Assembly (NCBI GenBank): GCA_016235345.1
Contig: JACRLG010000016.1
Location: 1 to 64,000 of the forward strand
DNA from: Deltaproteobacteria bacterium
Lineage (GTDB): Bacteria > Desulfobacterota > Desulfobacteria > Desulfobacterales > Desulfatibacillaceae
Length of the DNA stretch: 64,000 nucleotides
Direction of reading: 5' to 3'
A program made the translations under genes and the position numbers. This document shows, piece by piece, positions 1 to 8,379 of the stretch (positions within the stretch are counted from its first letter, which is position 1; the number at the start of each line of letters is the position of its first letter). The notes beneath the pieces are model-generated. The model ran no database searches. It was not told the DNA's origin and saw only the letters and a list, made by a program, of their open reading frames with translations.

Positions 1-72
1 AGTCACGCCCTCGCAGTCCGCCTCCTTCAGAATCCCGATAATCTCTTCCTGACTGAACCGCTTCACCTTCAT
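1..72 (-). CDS. IS3-type transposase OrfA, N-terminal fragment cut by the window edge
   Basis: The minus strand reads MKVKRFSQEEIIGILKEA and continues off the window. This is the usual opening of IS3-family OrfA (InsE-like) helix-turn-helix proteins, which bind the IS ends and are fused by frameshift to the DDE catalytic OrfB. An AGGAGG ribosome binding site lies just upstream (about 78-83) and supports the start at 72. Only 24 codons are visible, so intactness cannot be judged. Confidence 0.7.
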   Translation of the reverse strand, partial: MKVKRFSQEEIIGILKEADCEGVT

Positions 73-141
73 CAAAATCCTCCTTCCCGGTTTTAGAGGA
101 TTCTAACATATCAAACGGTCCAGTTTTTGGGGAGCAGGGCA
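1..141 (-). mobile_element. Terminal part of an IS3-family-like insertion sequence
   Basis: The window opens inside an insertion sequence. Positions 1-72 on the minus strand encode the N-terminus of an OrfA-type transposase. Upstream of it, at about 115-141, lies a sequence resembling an IS3-family inverted repeat: read on the minus strand it starts TGCCCTGCTCCCCAAAAAC, and IS3 ends characteristically begin with TG. The right boundary at 141 is inferred from that motif. The other end lies outside the window, so neither the second inverted repeat nor a target duplication can be checked. Confidence 0.6.
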
Positions 142-212
142 CCCCTTGCCCGGATCACCCCGGAAAGTATCTCCCTGGCCGGTGGTGGTGTCGCCTTATC
201 CGTGGCGGTGGT

Positions 213-265
213 GAGCGGGATAAAAGCGGGATAAAAATTTATAGCGGGATAGGAGCGGGATAAAA
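213..265. repeat. Short direct repeats AGCGGGATA
   Basis: Four copies of AGCGGGATA(A) lie between the IS end and the tRNA terminator, at irregular spacing. No gene overlaps them. They could be replication-slippage products or binding sites; the sequence alone does not decide. Confidence 0.5.
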
Positions 266-278
266 CCGAAGGCAACGA

Positions 279-316
279 AAAAGGGGTTAAGCCGTTTATG
301 GCCTAACCCCTTGATT
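279..316 (-). terminator. Rho-independent terminator of the tRNA gene
   Basis: A hairpin with arms AAGGGGTTA and TAACCCCTT and loop GTTTAT is followed, on the minus strand, by TTTC. It begins a few bases after the 3' end of the tRNA and fits as its terminator. Confidence 0.7.
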
Positions 317-320
317 TAAT

Positions 321-396
321 TGGTGCCCCCGGCGAGAATCGAACTTGCGGCACATGGATTAGGAATCCATTGCTCTATCCACTGAGCTACGGGGGC
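321..396 (-). tRNA. tRNA-Arg (anticodon CCT)
   Basis: The minus strand folds as a complete cloverleaf of 76 nt with an encoded CCA. The acceptor stem is GCCCCCG paired with CGGGGGC, the D-arm contains AGCTCAGTGGATAGAGC, and the T-arm contains GTTCGATTC. The anticodon arm is ATGGA-TTCCTAA-TCCAT, giving anticodon CCT, which reads the AGG arginine codon. It stands alone, followed by its own terminator. tRNA genes are common insertion sites for mobile DNA, and the IS end lies 180 bp downstream. Confidence 0.95.
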
Positions 397-461
397 TTAT
401 GTTTTAAACTTCGGCTCCGAAAACTTACACAATCAAATGCCAATTCCGGAGGTTCTGCTGC

Positions 462-681
462 AAAATACCGGCTCCGGGAGAGTGTAGGTTAAATACACGT
501 TCAGGGAGAGTGTAAGATAAAATACAGGCGCCGAGAGATTAGTTATTCAGGTGTTGACTCCGGCTTATATGTTCAAATGCCGACGGAGCGGGCTTGTAAA
601 TTCAAAGGCCGACGCATCGGGCTTGTAAATTCAAGGGTCGACACCTTGGACCTTTGTTTTCAAATGCCGACGATTGCTCCC
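462..681. repeat. Degenerate tandem array, period 29 nt
   Basis: About seven and a half consecutive 29-nt units can be laid out (462-490, 491-519, 520-548, 549-577, 578-606, 607-635, 636-664 and a partial to 681). The best-preserved units, 578-606 and 607-635, share the pattern GCCGACGnnnCGGGCTTG followed by TAAATTCAA. The left units have drifted, sharing GGGAGAGTGTA and AAATACA. No spacers interrupt the units, so this is a minisatellite-like array, not a CRISPR. The rest of 397-965 shows no convincing gene. Confidence 0.6.
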
Positions 682-965
682 TCGGCGGAATCCGTACCAT
701 AGCCCAAGCCGCTTAATCCCTCAAGCATTTTTTTCCCTGAAATTAAAAATTTCCGCCTGCTGAAATATTTCGGCGAGCGGGATTTAGTCCCGTTTGTTTG
801 AAAAACCGCCGGTCGTGATGGAGAGAAAACATATGTAAACCGGTGACTTGCGCCGGGCCCGGTAAAAACCCGCAAATGCCGAAGCCGACTTAAGGCGCAA
901 AGCCCGGAATGACGAAATCTGTCAATGGCCATCTGAAAAATGAAACCGGACAATATCGATATCCG

Positions 966-2468
966 TCAGACCCTGCCAATGACCCTAACCCATGAAAGCC
1001 GTAAAAATTCCCTGGCCACGAAGGAGCTTTTTAAAAGGGGCAGGGAGCTTTTCACTCCTCCAAGGGGGTGCCTAAAAAACAGGTAAAGCAACAGGAGAAG
1101 CTGTTTTCTTTGCACGTGACGGGTAAGCTCGTTGGGAGTAAAGTCCCTGGTCTTTATGAAACTTCTTGTGTGGCTTAGCTCGGTATAATCAAAATCCCCG
1201 GAAAGCGACCCCGTTTCCCTGCACTCCCTTTCAAGCGCCGTACCCGCGAAGGGCGACACCATGTTGAACTGGAAAACGCCGCCTGACAGAGTTTTGATGT
1301 AGTCGAAAGTCTCTTGCAAGGTATTCCTGGTTTCTTCGGGAAAACCCACCATGAAGTTCAGCAAAAACCGGAACCCCATTTTTTGGGCGCTTTCGATAAT
1401 TCTGCGGGCTTTTTCGAGATCATGAGGTTTTTGCATATAGCGGGAGATAATGGTAGTGCTTCCGCTTTCGAGGGAAAGACACAGGGAGCGGCAGCCGCTA
1501 CGCCACATAAGCGAAAGGGTTTCCTCGTCCAGGTGTTCGAAGTCGAGCCCCATCGGAAACCAGGGAACGTTTATCCGCCGCTCGATCATTCCTTCCATGA
1601 GCTCAATCGCCCGGCGCTTGTTGATCATGAAATTGTCGTCCACAAAAGAGAGGCTGCGAAAACCGTATCGCCCGACCAGTTCTTCCATCTCGTCCAGGAC
1701 CAACCGGACATCGCGCTGCCGATGTCTGCTCCCCCAAAAGCGGGTGGTGGCGCAGAAAAGGCAGCCGTGAGGGCATCCCCTTGAAAACTGCAGCAGGCCG
1801 TGGGGGCCTGCTCCGGGCATCATGTACTGAAGAAGGAGGCAGTTGCTCCTGTATGACTCAACCGGAACAAGGTCCCATGACGGCCTTGGAAGCTCATCCA
1901 GCTTACCGAGAAAAACCTCCTTTTTATTGACGATCACCTGCCCTCCAAGGCGATAGGCGACCCCGTCAACTTCAGCGGGCCTATGGCCGTTATCAAGGCA
2001 AACGATGAGGTCCCGAAAGGATTTCTCCCCCTCGCCGATGACGATGTAATCGATGGCCGGGTTTTCTTCCATAACGATCTCCGGCAGGCAGGAAACATGC
2101 CCACCTCCGGCGACAGTTATGATTTCTGGAAACCTTCGGCGGATTTCCCTGAAAAGCCTCGCCGCAACAGGAAAGCTTATGGAAAAAAGGCATGAAATGC
2201 CCACGATGTCTGGCCTGCATTCCTCTATCCGCCGCAATATGTCGCAATCCTCCATGCCGCTCACCTGGGTTCGGGCGTCATGGGTTCTTATGGTGTCGAA
2301 ACCTTCCGCAAAGGCGTCCAGCACAACCACGTCAGCAAGATCGCGCACGTTGGAGGCCACGTAAAGCAGGCCCAGGGGGGGCGTCATGGAGCGGGCGCTT
2401 AAGAGGCCGAACCTGAGCGGCGGCGATATGAGCATTATCTTTTTAAATCCGGATCGGCCTTCTGCCAT
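966..2468 (-). CDS. B12-binding domain radical SAM protein
   Basis: A 500-residue protein of the cobalamin-binding radical SAM class (BchE/HpnP/P-methylase type), whose members use a [4Fe-4S]-SAM centre with B12 for methylations or ring chemistry. The N-terminal third has the Rossmann-like B12-domain pattern (ISPPLRFGLL, TPPLGLLYVAS, GEGEKSFRDL) but no DxHxxG motif, as in several subclasses. The radical SAM core follows, with the CxxxCxxC cluster motif in SRGCPHGCLFCAT, then FVDDNF and the glycine-rich segment NFMVGFPEE. I chose ATG 2468, which has AAAGGAA just upstream, over an upstream in-frame start at 2552 that would overlap the preceding gene. It follows the membrane propeller gene by 56 bp on the same strand, so the two are probably co-transcribed. 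The substrate is unknown. Confidence 0.85.
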   Translation of the reverse strand: MAEGRSGFKKIMLISPPLRFGLLSARSMTPPLGLLYVASNVRDLADVVVLDAFAEGFDTIRTHDARTQVSGMEDCDILRRIEECRPDIVGISCLFSISFPVAARLFREIRRRFPEIITVAGGGHVSCLPEIVMEENPAIDYIVIGEGEKSFRDLIVCLDNGHRPAEVDGVAYRLGGQVIVNKKEVFLGKLDELPRPSWDLVPVESYRSNCLLLQYMMPGAGPHGLLQFSRGCPHGCLFCATTRFWGSRHRQRDVRLVLDEMEELVGRYGFRSLSFVDDNFMINKRRAIELMEGMIERRINVPWFPMGLDFEHLDEETLSLMWRSGCRSLCLSLESGSTTIISRYMQKPHDLEKARRIIESAQKMGFRFLLNFMVGFPEETRNTLQETFDYIKTLSGGVFQFNMVSPFAGTALERECRETGSLSGDFDYTELSHTRSFIKTRDFTPNELTRHVQRKQLLLLLYLFFRHPLGGVKSSLPLLKSSFVAREFLRLSWVRVIGRV

Positions 2469-2524
2469 GAATTTGAGGTTCCTTTCCCTTATGCAGCCTG
2501 TCCGCCCGCAACCGAAGCGGTTTC

Positions 2525-4147
2525 TCAACGCTTGGCGGAAACCCCTGCCCATTGAGCGGCGAGGTCAACCCGGAAGGCCCCGGCCATGGAGTGGACCCAA
2601 GCGGTATCGCCTTTGATACATATCCCGTGCGGACGCCCCCCCATCCTGAGTTCCCATGCGCGCTCTCCTGAAGCGAGGTCAAGGGCGATGAGGCGTCCGC
2701 CGGAATAATCGAGTATGTAAATCGCGTTACGCTTTAAATCGAGGCGCAGCCTTCTTGCGTGGACCGCCCCCCTGTAGGTGCGCCTCACCGTAAAGGTTTT
2801 AAGATCAACGGCATAGAGGGAATTGTAAACCCCGGACTGAAAATACAAGGTCCCGCTTTCCTCGTCCAAGGCAAGAGCGGTCCCCAGGGTCCAGCCAAGG
2901 TCAAGGGTCCGCAAAATCTCAAGGTTGTCCGGGTCAACCTCGATGAGGTCCGCCTTGCCCGGAGTGAGGATGAAATACATCTTTCCGGTTTTTTTGGATT
3001 GAACCGGGCACCACGCAGTATCGCCCCTGCCCATGTACCCCTCTGCGGAAAGGTTTCTTCCGTGCAGGAGATTCCCTGTTTCAAGGTCGTATAAAAGGAG
3101 GGCCGGGTAAAACTCCGTGGCCACCACTATGCGTTCAGAGGCGATGTCCTTTATGACGCTCATGGGCTCCCACAGGATGGGGAGCAGGCGGACCTGGCTT
3201 TCAATCACCCTTTTGATGGACAGATCTTTTGCGTCAAGCTCGTAGATGTGATGGTCGTGCCAGGGGGCGAGAAAAACGGAGTCTTCGGTGTACCATGTCT
3301 GGCGCACGTTGGAATCCGTGAGGACGTATCTGATTTCACCCGTCAAAAGGTCCTTGCGCACAAGCATGGGATAGGTAAGCTGCTGTACGTAGGTAACGCC
3401 GTAGGTGAGGAAAAGCGTATCCTGGGCATCGTTCACCCATATGCTTCTGGCGTTGGGAACCGCCCTTATGGTTTCCTTCGATTCAAACCTTTCCCATTCG
3501 GGCCGCAGCACCCGCCCGCGCAGCATGGGATCACGGTCCATGGCGGCCTGCAGTTCGACCGAATCGAACAACTTGACCACTCCGGGCTGGGCCGCGACCT
3601 TTTCAGCCGGAAAACGACCGGGGCCGCCAAGGTACCACTGGTGGGCGAAAAAACACAGCGTGAGGAAAAAATACGGAATCACGCTCGCGGCTATGCGAAA
3701 CCGCCCCCTTTTCACCGTGAAATAAAGGTAAAAAATAAGCCATGCGGCGATTCCGGCAATGGCCATCCATGCCATTGAAGTCCACAAGGCCAGGGTTAGC
3801 GCGAAAAAATAGGTACCGTAAAGTTGAAATGCGGGATTGAACCGGCTGAAGTAGCCCACGAAGACGACCCAGCCGGAAAAAAAAACAAGCCAGAAGAAGG
3901 AGTTTGCCAGAAAGGCCGGGAAAAGTATGCCTGAGCGGATGGTTTCCTTAGCCTTTTGCGAATGCATGAGCCTGAAACGGCCCGAACAGAAGTACTCGGC
4001 CAGGAGAACCGGGGCGAAAAAAAGCCAGATCGCAAAATTGTACGGCAGTTTCCAGAACACGTAAATGGTCTGGATCGCGTGCATGTAGGCCACGACGGCC
4101 CAGGCGGAAAAAAAGGGAAACAGCATCCTGTCCAGCCGCTTGATCAT
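2525..4147 (-). CDS. Membrane protein with C-terminal beta-propeller-like domain
   Basis: About 540 residues. The first 200 contain roughly five hydrophobic segments (for example MLFPFFSAWAVVAYMHAI, LFFAPVLLAEYF, SFFWLVFFSGWVVFVGYF, YFFALTLALW and WMAIAGIAAWLIFYLYF). The rest resembles a YVTN/NHL-type propeller, with repeated strands such as SIWVNDAQDTLFLTYG, NAIYILDYSGGRLIALDL and a GRPHGICIKG turn. The likely topology is a membrane anchor with a propeller on one face. It precedes the radical SAM gene in the same orientation. Neither this start nor a GTG at 4195 has a good ribosome binding site; I prefer the ATG at 4147, close to the first membrane segment. I do not recognise a named family. 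Confidence 0.7.
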   Translation of the reverse strand: MIKRLDRMLFPFFSAWAVVAYMHAIQTIYVFWKLPYNFAIWLFFAPVLLAEYFCSGRFRLMHSQKAKETIRSGILFPAFLANSFFWLVFFSGWVVFVGYFSRFNPAFQLYGTYFFALTLALWTSMAWMAIAGIAAWLIFYLYFTVKRGRFRIAASVIPYFFLTLCFFAHQWYLGGPGRFPAEKVAAQPGVVKLFDSVELQAAMDRDPMLRGRVLRPEWERFESKETIRAVPNARSIWVNDAQDTLFLTYGVTYVQQLTYPMLVRKDLLTGEIRYVLTDSNVRQTWYTEDSVFLAPWHDHHIYELDAKDLSIKRVIESQVRLLPILWEPMSVIKDIASERIVVATEFYPALLLYDLETGNLLHGRNLSAEGYMGRGDTAWCPVQSKKTGKMYFILTPGKADLIEVDPDNLEILRTLDLGWTLGTALALDEESGTLYFQSGVYNSLYAVDLKTFTVRRTYRGAVHARRLRLDLKRNAIYILDYSGGRLIALDLASGERAWELRMGGRPHGICIKGDTAWVHSMAGAFRVDLAAQWAGVSAKR

Positions 4148-4366
4148 CGCGCCCAATTGAAGCCTTTCGACCGTATGATTTTTAACCGGATACACAGCAT
4201 CATAAGAGCCAATTGTCAGGGCCTGTTGTCAAGAAAAATCACGCGTTTTCAAGGTTATGCATTATTCCCCCCAGGCTGCCTCTCCTTGTTTGACTTCCGT
4301 TGCCCCTGTTGACGAAGTCTTGAGCAGTTGGTAAATAATGATGAACCCATAAAATGGAGACCCTGC

Positions 4367-5008
4367 ATGAACCTCGATTCCCTGCGCGAACGGATGGTGA
4401 CGGAGCAGATCAGGATGCGGGGCGTATCTGATCCCGCCGTGCTTGCGGCCATGCGCAAAATTCCGCGCCACTTGTTCGTGAGAGAGGATTTCAGGGACGA
4501 GGCTTACGAGGATCACCCCCTGCCCATCGGGGAGGGCCAGACCATCTCCCAGCCCTTCATCGTGGCGGAAATGACCCAGGCTTTAAGCCTCACCCCAAGA
4601 GACCGGGTGCTGGAAATAGGCACGGGCTCAGGCTACCAGACCGCCATTTTGGCGGAGATAGCCAGGAGGGTTTACACAATTGAACGGGTGGAGCCCCTCC
4701 ATGCAGAGGCAAAATCCCTGCTTTCCGAGCTTGGATACTTGAACATCAGTTTCCGGTGCGGAGATGGAACCCTTGGCTGGCCTGAGGAAGCGCCCTTTGA
4801 CGCCATTCTGGTTACGGCGGGCTCGCCTTCGGTTCCGTCCGCGCTCAAGGCCCAGCTCGCCAAGGGAGGGCGCATGGTGATACCGGTCGGGGACGAGGGG
4901 CTTCAAAATCTCATGCTTCTGGTAAAAGACGACAACGGGTTCAGGGAATACGACCTTGGCGGGTGCAGGTTCGTTCCCCTGGTGGGAAAGCAGGGATGGC
5001 GCGAGTGA
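4367..5008 (+). CDS. pcm: Protein-L-isoaspartate O-methyltransferase
   Basis: A 213-residue protein repair enzyme that methylates L-isoaspartyl residues with SAM so that damaged asparaginyl/aspartyl sites can be reset. Family signatures are clear: [20 protein letters not shown] at the N-terminus, PRHLFVRED, the substrate loop [20 protein letters not shown] motif [17 protein letters not shown], and [15 protein letters not shown]. Length matches the family. ATG 4367 is chosen because a TGGAGA box precedes it; a frame extension to 4328 adds non-conserved residues. It is divergent from the propeller gene and followed by an unrelated hypothetical gene. Confidence 0.93.
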   Translation: MNLDSLRERMVTEQIRMRGVSDPAVLAAMRKIPRHLFVREDFRDEAYEDHPLPIGEGQTISQPFIVAEMTQALSLTPRDRVLEIGTGSGYQTAILAEIARRVYTIERVEPLHAEAKSLLSELGYLNISFRCGDGTLGWPEEAPFDAILVTAGSPSVPSALKAQLAKGGRMVIPVGDEGLQNLMLLVKDDNGFREYDLGGCRFVPLVGKQGWRE

Positions 5009-5087
5009 AATCGAGAAGCAAAACCGCCCTGCCCTGCCTGCAAAATATTGGGTAAACTCCAATCCGCCCAAACAGGGATAGACAGCC

Positions 5088-6086
5088 ATGAAAAAGTCCT
5101 TCATCACCTGGCGGCTTTCCTTCATTTCCCTTCCGGGCAAGGAAGAAATGAAAAATGCAGCGGCCCTCATCTCCCCCATCGCCAGTGTCGCCAAGCCCGA
5201 CGACTATGGCTGGATAATGAGGGAGTTCGGACTCCACGACATCTTATTCATCGGCCAGTCTTCCGAGCGCACTGCAGGGGAAATTGCCTTGGACGCCCTC
5301 AGCCGAGCGCACCGCATCGGAAGGGGCTGGAGCATTACATGGCCCGCATCGGCCCGTTCTTCCGAACAGGGCATGACAGACCAGGAAATAATGGGGTCGG
5401 CGATGCCAGATGGCATGGCGGGATTTCGCGGGGCGATCAACGTTTCCTTCCCCTTTGTTAAAATGGACTTAAAGGGCCTTGAGTCGGCCTCGTTCTTCCT
5501 GACCATAGAGGAAGAGGAAAAGGTCAGGATTGAACCCGTGGCCGAGCCTGTGGGACGGGTTGAGGAAGCTCCCGGGCCGCCCGGGCCATCGGCCATCGAA
5601 GTGATTTCAGCCCTGGGAAGGCTCCTTGTGACTTACAGGTCAACCGCCTGGAAATGGGATAAGGCCGGGGCTGCCCGACAGGCGGAGTCCCTGGGTTTCA
5701 GGCCGACCGGCGAGGAGTACGAGGAATTGTACTTCTCCTGTCCGGACGGAGCAAGGCTCAGGATAGCGACGGACGGGGACGCCGTCACCTGGATCGAGTT
5801 CATACTTGCGGATTTCAAGGACCCTCACCTTCTGGACGAAACAGCCTTTTCCCAAAAGCAGGATGAATTCCAGGCTCTTTTCGAGCAGGCGGTCCATTAC
5901 TCCAAGGCCCTTTTAGGGCCGCCGCTTTTTGCGGGAGCTTCAGGCGAAAAGGGTTTCCCGGCGGATCAATGGGCGGACTTCGCTGCGGTTTGGGCCGTGG
6001 GGGAGAAAAGGCTCATGATCCAGCAAAAACATAACGACAGGGAGCTTCCCCTGGAACTTTGTCTGGTATTCGCCCCCAAAGCATGA
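5088..6086 (+). CDS. Hypothetical protein (332 aa)
   Basis: I do not recognise a family. There is no signal peptide or membrane segment. The N-terminal half (about 1-145) begins MKKSFITWRLSFISLPGKEE, and a proline/glutamate-rich linker (EPVGRVEEAPGPPGPS) at about 150-170 separates it from an acidic alpha/beta-looking C-terminal half. That second half (YRSTAWKWDKAGAARQAESL, then DGDAVTWIEFILADFKDPHL) resembles small SMI1/immunity-type folds only in general character. Codon use matches its neighbours. It ends just before a hairpin at 6131-6169 that faces the convergent methyltransferase gene. Confidence 0.6.
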   Translation: MKKSFITWRLSFISLPGKEEMKNAAALISPIASVAKPDDYGWIMREFGLHDILFIGQSSERTAGEIALDALSRAHRIGRGWSITWPASARSSEQGMTDQEIMGSAMPDGMAGFRGAINVSFPFVKMDLKGLESASFFLTIEEEEKVRIEPVAEPVGRVEEAPGPPGPSAIEVISALGRLLVTYRSTAWKWDKAGAARQAESLGFRPTGEEYEELYFSCPDGARLRIATDGDAVTWIEFILADFKDPHLLDETAFSQKQDEFQALFEQAVHYSKALLGPPLFAGASGEKGFPADQWADFAAVWAVGEKRLMIQQKHNDRELPLELCLVFAPKA

Positions 6087-6130
6087 CCGGGGTTTTTCGG
6101 AAAATTTTTAAGCCGCGAGGGACAAAAAAC

Positions 6131-6169
6131 GGTGAAGCGCTTTTTTGCCGTAAAAAGGGGCGCTTCACC
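6131..6169. terminator. Hairpin between convergent genes
   Basis: The arms GGTGAAGCGC and GCGCTTCACC are a perfect 10-bp inverted repeat around a 19-nt loop containing TTTTTT and AAAAA. It lies between the ends of the + strand gene (6086) and the - strand gene (6196), so it may serve both as a bidirectional terminator. The U-tract is inside the loop, so the role is inferred from position. Confidence 0.55.
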
Positions 6170-6195
6170 GTCGTTTTCAGGCGCAGGGCCATGAA

Positions 6196-6762
6196 TCAGG
6201 CTTCTGGGGGCTTTATAAGAAGAAGCCGTCTTTTTGACAAATCCGAAAAAGCCGGTTCCGTTGAAAAACCCGCCTTGCCTGCAATTTCCAGCGTTTTTTC
6301 AAACTCGGCCAACTTCACGTGGCCGCCCGGCTCCTTCACGAACATTCTTCCGCCAGGCTTAAGCGCGCCGTATATCTCGCAAAAAAGCGCCGCCTGATCC
6401 GGCATTTCGTGAACCATGTGGATGGCCGCAGCAAAGTCCACCGAGTTTTTGAGATCGGCTATGCCAAGGCTTCCTGGGGCCACGCACCTTGTTTCTATCC
6501 TTTGGGAAAGCCCCGCCTTTTTCGCCCTTTTTTCCAGAACGGAGAGCATTTTGGGCTGAATGTCAACGGTGATCACCCTTCCTTCGGGCCCCACCAGCCT
6601 TGCCAGCGGAAGGGTGAAGTAGCCCATGCCGCAGCCCGGCTCCAGAACCGTCATTCCCGGAAGAACGTGGGGGGAGAACATGCGTTCCGGGTTTTCTATC
6701 AATTTGCGCAAGGGATTGAGCAGAACGTAGCCGATGATGGGGGGGCATACCCTGTGGGCCAT
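6196..6762 (-). CDS. Class I SAM-dependent methyltransferase
   Basis: About 188 residues with a Methyltransf_11/25-like core. Motif I is MTVLEPGCGMGYFTLPLA, motif II is GRVITVDIQPKML, and the post-motif helix region DFAAAIHMVHEMPDQ is followed by GALKPGGRMFVKEPGGH. The N-terminal segment MAHRVCPPIIGYVLLNPLRK is typical of a group of small-molecule or lipid methyltransferases in anaerobes. The start at 6762 has CAGGAG seven bases upstream; a second ATG at 6783 lacks this. The substrate cannot be read from the sequence. The gene is convergent with 5088-6086. Confidence 0.8.
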   Translation of the reverse strand: MAHRVCPPIIGYVLLNPLRKLIENPERMFSPHVLPGMTVLEPGCGMGYFTLPLARLVGPEGRVITVDIQPKMLSVLEKRAKKAGLSQRIETRCVAPGSLGIADLKNSVDFAAAIHMVHEMPDQAALFCEIYGALKPGGRMFVKEPGGHVKLAEFEKTLEIAGKAGFSTEPAFSDLSKRRLLLIKPPEA

Positions 6763-6824
6763 TGGAAGCTCCTGTTTCAGCAAGGGGTGAGACCTTGAAA
6801 TTTTCGTTCAGCCTATGGGCCGAG

Positions 6825-7379
6825 TCATACCTTTTGAAGGTCTTCGGGTTTCACGAAAAGCCTTTGCCGGTAGAATTTGAGTTCCCCGATGGATTCCATG
6901 ATGTCGCTTAAGGCGGTGTGGGCGTTATTCTTCTCGTAGCGGGGAAGATTCGGATACCAGCGCTTCACAAGCTCCTTTATGGTGGAGACATCCACCATCC
7001 TGTAATGAAGATACTCGTTTAAAGCGGGCATGTATTTCACCAGGAAGCGACGGTCCTGCCATATTGAGTTGCCGCACAGGGGCACCGTCTTTTCCTTCAC
7101 GTGGGCCGACACGAAGGCGAGCGTCAACCTTTCGGCCTCTGCGTTATCAATTTTCGAGGCCAGCATCCGGGCCAGAAGGCCGGACTGTTCGTGATGCTCC
7201 CGGCTCCAGGAATCCATGGCCGCGATCACTTCCGGGGGATGGCTGATGGCGATCACCGGCCCTTCTGCCACAAGGTTTGCGTCCTTGTCCGTAATCAGGG
7301 TGGCTATTTCGACGATCACCGCCGTATCCGGGTTTAAGCCCGTCATTTCAAGGTCCATCCAGACCAAATAGTCGTCCAT
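6825..7379 (-). CDS. orn: Oligoribonuclease
   Basis: A 184-residue DEDDh 3'-5' exonuclease that degrades 2-5-nt RNA, including pGpG, the breakdown product of c-di-GMP. The Exo I motif is VWMDLEMTGLNPD, Exo II lies in the SIWQDRRFLVKYMP segment, and the Exo III region is NNAHTALSDIMESI with the catalytic histidine. Length and motif order match Orn. It may be relevant that a GGDEF protein is encoded nearby at 8857-13110, since Orn completes c-di-GMP turnover. Confidence 0.95.
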   Translation of the reverse strand: MDDYLVWMDLEMTGLNPDTAVIVEIATLITDKDANLVAEGPVIAISHPPEVIAAMDSWSREHHEQSGLLARMLASKIDNAEAERLTLAFVSAHVKEKTVPLCGNSIWQDRRFLVKYMPALNEYLHYRMVDVSTIKELVKRWYPNLPRYEKNNAHTALSDIMESIGELKFYRQRLFVKPEDLQKV

Positions 7380-7459
7380 TTTTTCTCCGATTCGCGGATT
7401 ATTGAAAAAGCACGAAATTTTCTACACGCGAAAGGGCTTTTGGTCAAGGCCGCGTCAAA

Positions 7460-8230
7460 TCAATCCTTCGGGGGGATGTTCCGGGCGAGGAGACGCTCGA
7501 AGGCCAGATTCATCAGGGGTTCGAGGTTTTCGGCGTCCGCCCGGTTGTAGGCCACCAGCCGGTCCAGGGACTCCCTGTCCCCGTTTTGCCAGTTGCGCCA
7601 CAGATACACCGCGTCCAGGCCGTTTAGACCGTCTATGTCGGCTGACCTGGAAATCCCCGTTTCGTGCTCGATTTTTTTCAATCCACCCGTAAGGCCCAGC
7701 TTACGCAGCACGAACCTTAGGTCGATGTGGGCCTTGGGAAGCCAGATGTTGGGAAAGGCCCGCCTTATGAAGGGGAGATCGAATCCTGCCCCGTTGAAGG
7801 TTACGACCATCCCGTAATCGGCCACAGCCGCCTCGAAATCATCGAGGTTAAAGCCCGCCACGAAGCTTTCCGGGCCGCGCTTTCCATACAGGCCGATGAC
7901 GGTAATTTCGTCCATGCCGAAATCAAGGCCAGCGGTTTCGATGTCGAGGTAACACGCGTCGTGGCCGAAATCGCCGAAAAGACGCCAGGTTTCCTGGGCC
8001 GGAAGCCTTTCCCAGAACCAGCCCGGATCATCCCGGTGCGCAATGCTTTCCTTCAGCACACCCCTGATGGCGGCGTCTCTGCCGGGGGAAAACACCATCC
8101 TGTTCCGGTCGAGAAAATCCCGCCACGTGCGGATTCCCCTGTCCCACAGCCGCCTTTCGGTCCTGTGCCCGATGCCGTCAAGATGGATGAATGTTTGTTC
8201 GATGAGGCTCAAGTCCGGTCTTTCAGGCAT
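7460..8230 (-). CDS. YprB-like RNase H-fold nuclease
   Basis: About 256 residues. The N-terminal region has a short helix-hairpin-like segment (FIHLDGIGHRTERRLWDRGI). The second half carries a DEDD exonuclease core: ACYLDIETAGLDFGMDEITV (Exo I, DIE), VVTFNGAGFDLPFIRRAFP (Exo II) and YNRADAENLEPLMNLAFE (Exo III). This is the ribonuclease-H-like YprB family, whose members are poorly characterised. I chose the ATG at 8230 at the start of the conserved part; another lies at 8248. The region just upstream overlaps the fragment of the palindromic repeat family at 8251-8292. Confidence 0.8.
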   Translation of the reverse strand: MPERPDLSLIEQTFIHLDGIGHRTERRLWDRGIRTWRDFLDRNRMVFSPGRDAAIRGVLKESIAHRDDPGWFWERLPAQETWRLFGDFGHDACYLDIETAGLDFGMDEITVIGLYGKRGPESFVAGFNLDDFEAAVADYGMVVTFNGAGFDLPFIRRAFPNIWLPKAHIDLRFVLRKLGLTGGLKKIEHETGISRSADIDGLNGLDAVYLWRNWQNGDRESLDRLVAYNRADAENLEPLMNLAFERLLARNIPPKD

Positions 8231-8250
8231 CGGCCAGGATGGGCGCAAAC

Positions 8251-8292
8251 GATGAAATGCCAGGCGCGCGAGCGAGCGGGGAGGGAGCGTAC
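8251..8292. repeat. Half copy of the palindromic element
   Basis: A 42-bp sequence beginning GATGAAATGCCAGGCG and ending at the central GTAC is identical to 8398-8439 of the complete element downstream. The other half is missing; after GTAC the sequence continues CCGCCCAA, the same joint seen in the interrupted copy at 43501-43690. Confidence 0.7.
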
Positions 8293-8379
8293 CCGCCCAA
8301 TGGCCTTTTTGTGCAATAGGTTTGAAGGGTTAACCTTAAAGCACTTTCTTTCACGTTTCCCATTATTTGAAACCACGAT

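Noticed and set aside
462-681. CRISPR array
   Set aside because: Units are contiguous 29-mers that drift gradually; there are no unique spacers between identical repeats and no cas genes.
660-953. Open frame of 97 codons on the minus strand
   Set aside because: It overlaps the 29-nt array, has no ribosome binding site and a low-complexity Arg/Ser-rich product; it looks like a chance frame.
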